A DNA stretch of 64,000 nucleotides, from the NCBI RefSeq assembly GCF_037126435.1, contig NZ_CP147020.1:2717293-2781292 (forward strand). Reading direction: 5' to 3'. The notes under the pieces were generated by a model, which worked only from the letters and a program-made list of their open reading frames with translations, was not told the origin of the DNA and did no database searches. The position numbers and the translations under genes are program-made. This document shows positions 59,937-64,000 of this stretch, piece by piece (position 1 is the stretch's first letter; every line of letters begins with the position of its first letter). This stretch comes from Bernardetia sp. ABR2-2B (GTDB lineage: Bacteria; Bacteroidota; Bacteroidia; Cytophagales; Bernardetiaceae).

Positions 59937-60773
59937 ATGGAACAACCTACTCCAGTAGCTAAACGAATAGATGCCCTAGTAAAACTTCAAGAAGTTGATT
60001 CTAAATTAGATGAATTACGTAAGATAAAAGGCGATTTGCCCGAAGAAGTCCAAGATTTAGAGGACGAAATAGAAGGATATCAAACACGAATTACAAAGTT
60101 TGAAGCTGAAAAGAAATCACTTACAGACCTTGAAGCAACACAAGATAACTCTATTAAAGACCACAAAAAATTAATCGTAAAATACGAAGAACAGCAAATG
60201 GACGTTCGCAATGACCGTGAATTCCAAGCTATTGCTCGTGAAATAGAAAATCAACAACTTGATATTCGTCTTGCTGAAAAGGCTGTTAGAGATACACAGT
60301 ATAAAGTAGAGCGCAAACAAAAGCAAATTGAAGAGACAAGGGCTACTTTAGAAGAGCGTAAAAAAGATTTAGAAAATAAAAAGAACGAGCTAGAAGGTAT
60401 CGTTAAGGAAAGTGAAGAAGAAGAAGCAAAATTAATGAAAGAGCGTGAAAAACGTAAAAAGAATGTTGCTGATAATTTATACTTATCCTACGAACGTATT
60501 CGTGAAAATGCTCGTAATGGTCTTGCTGTCGTGAATGTAAAACGTAATGCGTGTGGTGGCTGTTTTAATATTGTTCCTCCACAACGTCAAGTTGATATTA
60601 AAGAAAGAAAAAAACTAGTAGTCTGTGAACATTGTGGACGTGTTTTCGCTGATGTGGAAGCTGTTGAAGTCGTAGAGAAAAAACGTACTACTCGTCGTAA
60701 GCGTGTTACTAAAAAAGACAAAGAAGCAGCAGAAAAAGCAAAAGCTGAAAAAGCTGCAAAAAAAGCAAAATAA
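59937..60773 (+). CDS. Coiled-coil protein with C4 zinc ribbon (CT398-like), 278 aa
   Basis: Residues about 10-180 form a long antiparallel coiled-coil hairpin. A C4 zinc ribbon follows, with Cys206 and Cys209 (CGGC), then Cys230 and Cys233 (CEHC), separated by PPQRQVDIKERKK. The Lys/Ala-rich tail after residue 250 is likely disordered. Related proteins (CT398/HP0958-like) bind FlgE or RpoN or act in motility and secretion; in Bacteroidota the role is not fixed. The gene has its own promoter and a strong terminator, and appears to be a single unit. Confidence 0.9.
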   Translation: MEQPTPVAKRIDALVKLQEVDSKLDELRKIKGDLPEEVQDLEDEIEGYQTRITKFEAEKKSLTDLEATQDNSIKDHKKLIVKYEEQQMDVRNDREFQAIAREIENQQLDIRLAEKAVRDTQYKVERKQKQIEETRATLEERKKDLENKKNELEGIVKESEEEEAKLMKEREKRKKNVADNLYLSYERIRENARNGLAVVNVKRNACGGCFNIVPPQRQVDIKERKKLVVCEHCGRVFADVEAVEVVEKKRTTRRKRVTKKDKEAAEKAKAEKAAKKAK

Positions 60774-60792
60774 TATTTATGTCCTTTGTTTT

Positions 60793-60834
60793 AAAAATCC
60801 TTATTTTGTTTATAAACAAAATAAGGATTTTTTT
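60793..60834. terminator. Terminator after the zinc-ribbon gene
   Basis: AAAAATCCTTATTTTGTTT pairs perfectly with its complement through a fully palindromic centre (GTTTATAAAC), and ends in T-tracts on both strands. It can stop both convergent genes. Confidence 0.88.
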
Positions 60835-60840
60835 GATGGT

Positions 60841-61431
60841 TTAGTCTTCCAACTCTTCAAGTTCCTTTAATTCTTCCTTTAGCTCTTCTACGTAGTTTCC
60901 ATACAGATTTTTGATATACCATTTTATCACAAAATAATAAGCAGGAAGAGCAACTAAGGCAACTCCTCCAATTAAAAGTAGTCTAGTAATTGTAAAATCT
61001 TCAGAAGATACATTTTTCCATAGTAAGGGCAGTACAGCAGCAAAAATACCTAATACCAATGAACCATATAAATATACTTTTAAGTATAAATCTAGTGTCG
61101 AAATAAGTTGATATAGTGTTTGTTTTAGGTTTTTTTGTAAATCTACTTTTCTAATCTTTAGATATTTGAAAGCGTACCAAATCAAGGAGACTATCATAAC
61201 AAAACTCAAATAGGGAATAAGGAAAGGTGAGTAGAACCATTCTTTATTAAGCATAAAAAAAACACTCAACACAACAACAAGACTTGATTCTATTAGAATA
61301 CTACGCTTGATTTTAGAAATACTATCATTTGCTTTTCCTTTTAATAGTTTTCTAATTTGTTCCTTTTCAAGAACAGGTTCTGGGCTTGTTTGGAGCGTTT
61401 GCCAAGTAGATTTTAGATTGTCTATATCCAT
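60841..61431 (-). CDS. Membrane protein downstream of an ECF sigma factor, anti-sigma-like, 196 aa
   Basis: The cytoplasmic N-terminal part (MDIDNLKSTWQTLQ, about residues 1-45) is followed by four hydrophobic segments (about 47-65, 72-88, 112-132 and 150-167) and an acidic C-terminal tail (EELKEELKELEELED). It lies 65 bp downstream of the sigma factor gene on the same strand. That position suggests an anti-sigma factor, but there is no zinc-binding (HxxxCxxC) motif, so the role is inferred. The acidic tail is unusual and may mediate binding. Confidence 0.7.
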   Translation of the reverse strand: MDIDNLKSTWQTLQTSPEPVLEKEQIRKLLKGKANDSISKIKRSILIESSLVVVLSVFFMLNKEWFYSPFLIPYLSFVMIVSLIWYAFKYLKIRKVDLQKNLKQTLYQLISTLDLYLKVYLYGSLVLGIFAAVLPLLWKNVSSEDFTITRLLLIGGVALVALPAYYFVIKWYIKNLYGNYVEELKEELKELEELED

Positions 61432-61495
61432 TTTAGATTGTGCTTATCTTTTATAAAATGATAGAAATATTTTTTAGTAGTTAGAGTATTTTGAT

Positions 61496-61993
61496 TTATT
61501 GAGGTAGTTTTTCTAACGTTTGTTTTAATTTTTTCTTTATCCGATTAATTTTTACGCCTACATTCGTTTTGGTAATACCTATAATTTCGGCAATTTCATC
61601 ATAACTTTTTTCTTCAAGATAAAGCATAATAATACCCTTTTCTACCTTTGATAATTTTTGAATTGCCTTTTGAAGATTTTTGAGTTGTTCTTCCTTATCA
61701 GTATCAGGAGGAGTATCAGGAAATTGAAGGGTCGAATCTGAAATAGAAAATTCTGAAGGTTTGCGCTTCACTTTTCGCAGACGTGCAATAGCTGTATTGA
61801 GTGCAATGCGATACATCCAAGTAGAAATTTTGGAATCTCCTCTAAACTTTGGATAGGATTTCCAAAGCTGAAACAATACTTCTTGAAACAAATCCTGTCT
61901 ATCATCATCAGAATCACAATACATACGACATACCTTATGTATAATTCCTTGATGTTTCTGAATAAATGCTACAAAATCTTTGTCTTTGTCCAA
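61496..61993 (-). CDS. ECF-type RNA polymerase sigma factor, 165 aa
   Basis: Sigma region 2 is visible (HKVCRMYCDSDDDRQDLFQEVLFQLWKS near residues 15-42), with the DLFQE core. Region 4 is near residues 105-155 (KLSKVEKGIIMLYLEEKSYD, then EIAEIIGITKTNVGVKINR). It directs RNA polymerase to a small stress or envelope regulon. No ATG fits the N-terminus, so translation starts at TTG (61993) or a neighbouring codon. It is transcribed with the membrane protein gene downstream. Target promoters cannot be identified here. Confidence 0.9.
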   Translation of the reverse strand: MDKDKDFVAFIQKHQGIIHKVCRMYCDSDDDRQDLFQEVLFQLWKSYPKFRGDSKISTWMYRIALNTAIARLRKVKRKPSEFSISDSTLQFPDTPPDTDKEEQLKNLQKAIQKLSKVEKGIIMLYLEEKSYDEIAEIIGITKTNVGVKINRIKKKLKQTLEKLPQ

Positions 61994-62220
61994 AATGAGT
62001 AAAAAGGTTTATTTTTTAGTAAGAATGAAAATAGGTACAATAAGATTCATTCAAGATAGAGTTTCTAAAGTACAAATTTATACAATCAAGTGGCTAAAAA
62101 TAGCTAAATAAATAAGGTTTTTTATAAACTTTCAATTTATTTTGAAAGAAATGAAACTTCTCTAAAGTCTTTTCGTTTACATAGCTGTAAAGTAACTTCG
62201 AAATTAATCCAAAATTTGTT

Positions 62221-62673
62221 ATGATTTCCCCTTATAAAAAACCTTTATTACGAATTGATTTAGTTGTCCAACTACTTTTTTTGATTATTCTTTTTGGAGG
62301 GTATGGAATGACTTTTTTAAGTTTTCATTTTCCCTTAGAAGAGTTTGACTTTGCTTTCCTTTTTCCTATTTTGGCTTTGGCTATTTTAGGTTTGATAAAT
62401 CCAATAATGAATATTCTTCATTTAGTTTTAGGAGATTATTCTGATGAAACACATCAACTTCGTAAGAACTATACTTTTGCTATTTTGGCTTATTTAGGCA
62501 TTGGTGCTTTAGGATATTTGACTGCCCTTGCTTTTAATGCAATGTGGCTATTAGGTATTGTGGGTTACTTTTACATTTATGGAATTAGTCATTTTTTTGC
62601 AATTGGTTATGTTTATATTACTATTTTGGAAAACAAAACCCAAAAAATAGTTGAGAGAAGATTATATTATTAA
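62221..62673 (+). CDS. Hypothetical four-helix membrane protein, 150 aa
   Basis: Four hydrophobic helices fill the protein (about residues 15-33, 41-64, 80-106 and 112-136), with short charged loops. There is no signal peptide or known motif. The stop codon overlaps that of the convergent DUF389 gene by 4 bp. It starts 227 bp upstream of, and divergent from, the sigma factor gene. The function is unknown. Confidence 0.7.
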   Translation: MISPYKKPLLRIDLVVQLLFLIILFGGYGMTFLSFHFPLEEFDFAFLFPILALAILGLINPIMNILHLVLGDYSDETHQLRKNYTFAILAYLGIGALGYLTALAFNAMWLLGIVGYFYIYGISHFFAIGYVYITILENKTQKIVERRLYY

Positions 62674-64000
62674 TAATTAATAATTCCAATTTTCTTGTCT
62701 TTGAGTTTTACATTAATAAAATTCTTCAAACGGTCTTCGTATTTTTTGCGTGTGTATCTATTTCTTGCTGGTTCGCCTTCCCATTTTACCAACAACATAA
62801 AGGCTAACGAATCATTCTTAAAATCTGTTTGGCGCACTCTAGCTACACCAATTTCTTTGAGTTCTGGATAAATAGCCTTGAGTTCATTCTTTATGGTTTC
62901 GAAAGGCAACGTATCTCCTCTAGCATACAAAAGCTCTTGTTTTAGGTCTTCAATTTCTTTGTCTTTGCCTGTTATGATTTCATCTTTTTGCTTATATGTT
63001 CCCATTTCTTCCCTAAATTTTATCTCAATATAACGCTTTGCATTATTCATTACCGTACGCTCTACACGAGTTTCAGAATCGGCAGGTTCTTCTGATTGAA
63101 CTAGCTCAATATGCACACTATCTTCGCTATCAAAGCCTGTCAGTTTCCAAGAACTTTTTACCTCATCATTAAATGTTTTTTCTAAGTTGAGGAGCGAATC
63201 ATAATTGATATAACTTCCTGCCCCAAAGCTAATGACACGCAGCCTATAAATATTAGTAGAATCTAACTTTACCTTCCATTGTACTGAATTCAAATCATAA
63301 TTTGGATTTATATTTTCGGTAATAAAAGTAGTAATACGCTGATTACGAAAGTTTTCAGTTAGTTTTTTGAATAGAAAAATTACACTAGGAACAAGCAAAA
63401 GTGTAAGAACAATATAAGCTGTAATTCTTGCTCGTCTTGCCAAAACAGGATTTAAAACTTCCACATAAGGAAATTTCAAAAAACGCACAATCATATACGT
63501 AGAAAGACTTATAAAGACAGCGTTAATAAAAAACAAGTAAAATGCACCTGCAAAAACATCCCATTTTCCTGTTGCTAATCCAAAACCTGCCGTACAAAGA
63601 GGAGGCATTAAAGCTGTTGCAATCGCTACTCCCGGAATGGCATTGGTCTTTTCAGTACGAGAACCTGCAATAATACCAGCCAAGCCTCCAAAAAAAGCAA
63701 CCAAAACATCTAATAAATTAGGTTCAGTTCGTGAAAGCATTTGGTCGGTCAGAAGCCCTAGAGGAGTAATTTTAAAATAAATAACACTTGTAACCAACGT
63801 TAGAATAATGGCACTCAAAAAATTACGAAGCGACTTAATAAGTGTTTCTCTGTCATTAATCGCAGCTCCCAATCCAATCCCCAAAATAGGAGACATTAAG
63901 GGAGAAATAAGCATCGCACCAATAATGACAGCAGCCGAATCTAAGTCAAGACCAATAGAAGCAATCATGACTGAACAAATCAGCACCCAAAGGTTCGAAC
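62670..64000 (-). CDS. DUF389 (TIGR00341-type) membrane protein, N-terminus cut by the window end
   Basis: The frame stays open to the edge of the window, so the true N-terminus lies beyond 64000. The visible part includes IASIGLDLDSAAVIIGAMLISPLMSPILGIGLG-type helices typical of DUF389. Further helices with GLAGIIAGSRTEKTNAIPGVAIATALMPPLCTAGFGLATG follow, then a soluble C-terminal part with a charged coiled coil (near residues 330-360). The family is an uncharacterised multi-pass membrane group found across bacteria and archaea. A role in transport has been suggested but not shown. Confidence 0.88.
   Translation of the reverse strand, partial: SNLWVLICSVMIASIGLDLDSAAVIIGAMLISPLMSPILGIGLGAAINDRETLIKSLRNFLSAIILTLVTSVIYFKITPLGLLTDQMLSRTEPNLLDVLVAFFGGLAGIIAGSRTEKTNAIPGVAIATALMPPLCTAGFGLATGKWDVFAGAFYLFFINAVFISLSTYMIVRFLKFPYVEVLNPVLARRARITAYIVLTLLLVPSVIFLFKKLTENFRNQRITTFITENINPNYDLNSVQWKVKLDSTNIYRLRVISFGAGSYINYDSLLNLEKTFNDEVKSSWKLTGFDSEDSVHIELVQSEEPADSETRVERTVMNNAKRYIEIKFREEMGTYKQKDEIITGKDKEIEDLKQELLYARGDTLPFETIKNELKAIYPELKEIGVARVRQTDFKNDSLAFMLLVKWEGEPARNRYTRKKYEDRLKNFINVKLKDKKIGIINY

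Noticed and set aside
1-64000. CRISPR arrays, prophage and integrase-type attachment sites
   Set aside because: No regularly spaced repeats, cas genes, phage structural genes or integrases were seen.

Overview
The window is low-GC DNA from a member of the Bacteroidota, most likely a Cytophagales-type gliding or marine lineage; a Bernardetia/Flexibacter-like genus is my guess and is not proven. The signs are two large secreted proteins with type IX secretion C-terminal sorting domains, a T9SS plug protein, promoters of the Bacteroidota form TTTG-N19-21-TAnnTTTG, a menaquinone gene (menA), a zinc-free type B ribosomal protein L31, a 7TMR-DISM/SpoIIE signalling protein and many small lipoproteins. 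No rRNA, tRNA, CRISPR array, phage or insertion-sequence transposase was found.

Layout. 1-3352: the 3' end of one gene, then five small hypothetical exported, membrane or lipocalin-like genes on the plus strand, the last carrying a RING-like half zinc site. 3349-4704: a tandem pair of LuxR-type regulators with PAS-like N-termini. 4983-11348: a heavy-metal RND efflux operon (small His-rich protein, CzcA/CusA pump, TolC-type outer membrane factor, periplasmic adaptor) with a palindromic repeat before its first gene and at every gene junction. 11350-18643: minus-strand genes for a lipid A-type acyltransferase, lipoproteins, the T9SS plug protein, a DinB-like protein, a VapBC-like pair and asparagine synthetase. 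18823-24406: a 1483-residue T9SS cargo protein and menA. 24858-32459: a 7TMR-DISM/GAF/SpoIIE phosphatase, a SUKH protein, an ABC permease, rpmE and small proteins. 32650-38501: an M43 metalloprotease, accA and a RimK-type ligase. 38637-44598: a BtuF-like protein, lpxK, a Uma2-type protein and an ABC-F ATPase. 44599-45243: a long gene-free stretch able to fold into several stems. 45244-53112: a second RING-like membrane protein, purS, a MazG-like hydrolase, hsp20, an MscS channel and a TonB-dependent receptor. 53764-64000: a TauD-like dioxygenase, an acyl-CoA synthetase/GNAT fusion, marR with an SDR gene, a zinc-ribbon coiled-coil protein, an ECF sigma factor with its membrane partner, and a DUF389 protein cut by the window end.

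Most genes are ordinary core or accessory genes of the phylum. The best leads for something undescribed are: two proteins 42 kb apart sharing an N-terminal RING-like domain in which exactly one of the two cross-brace zinc sites appears lost; the structured 645-bp gap at 44.6-45.2 kb; and at least five families of intergenic inverted repeats, some of which form three-arm structures. I did not find a complete new defence or biosynthetic system.
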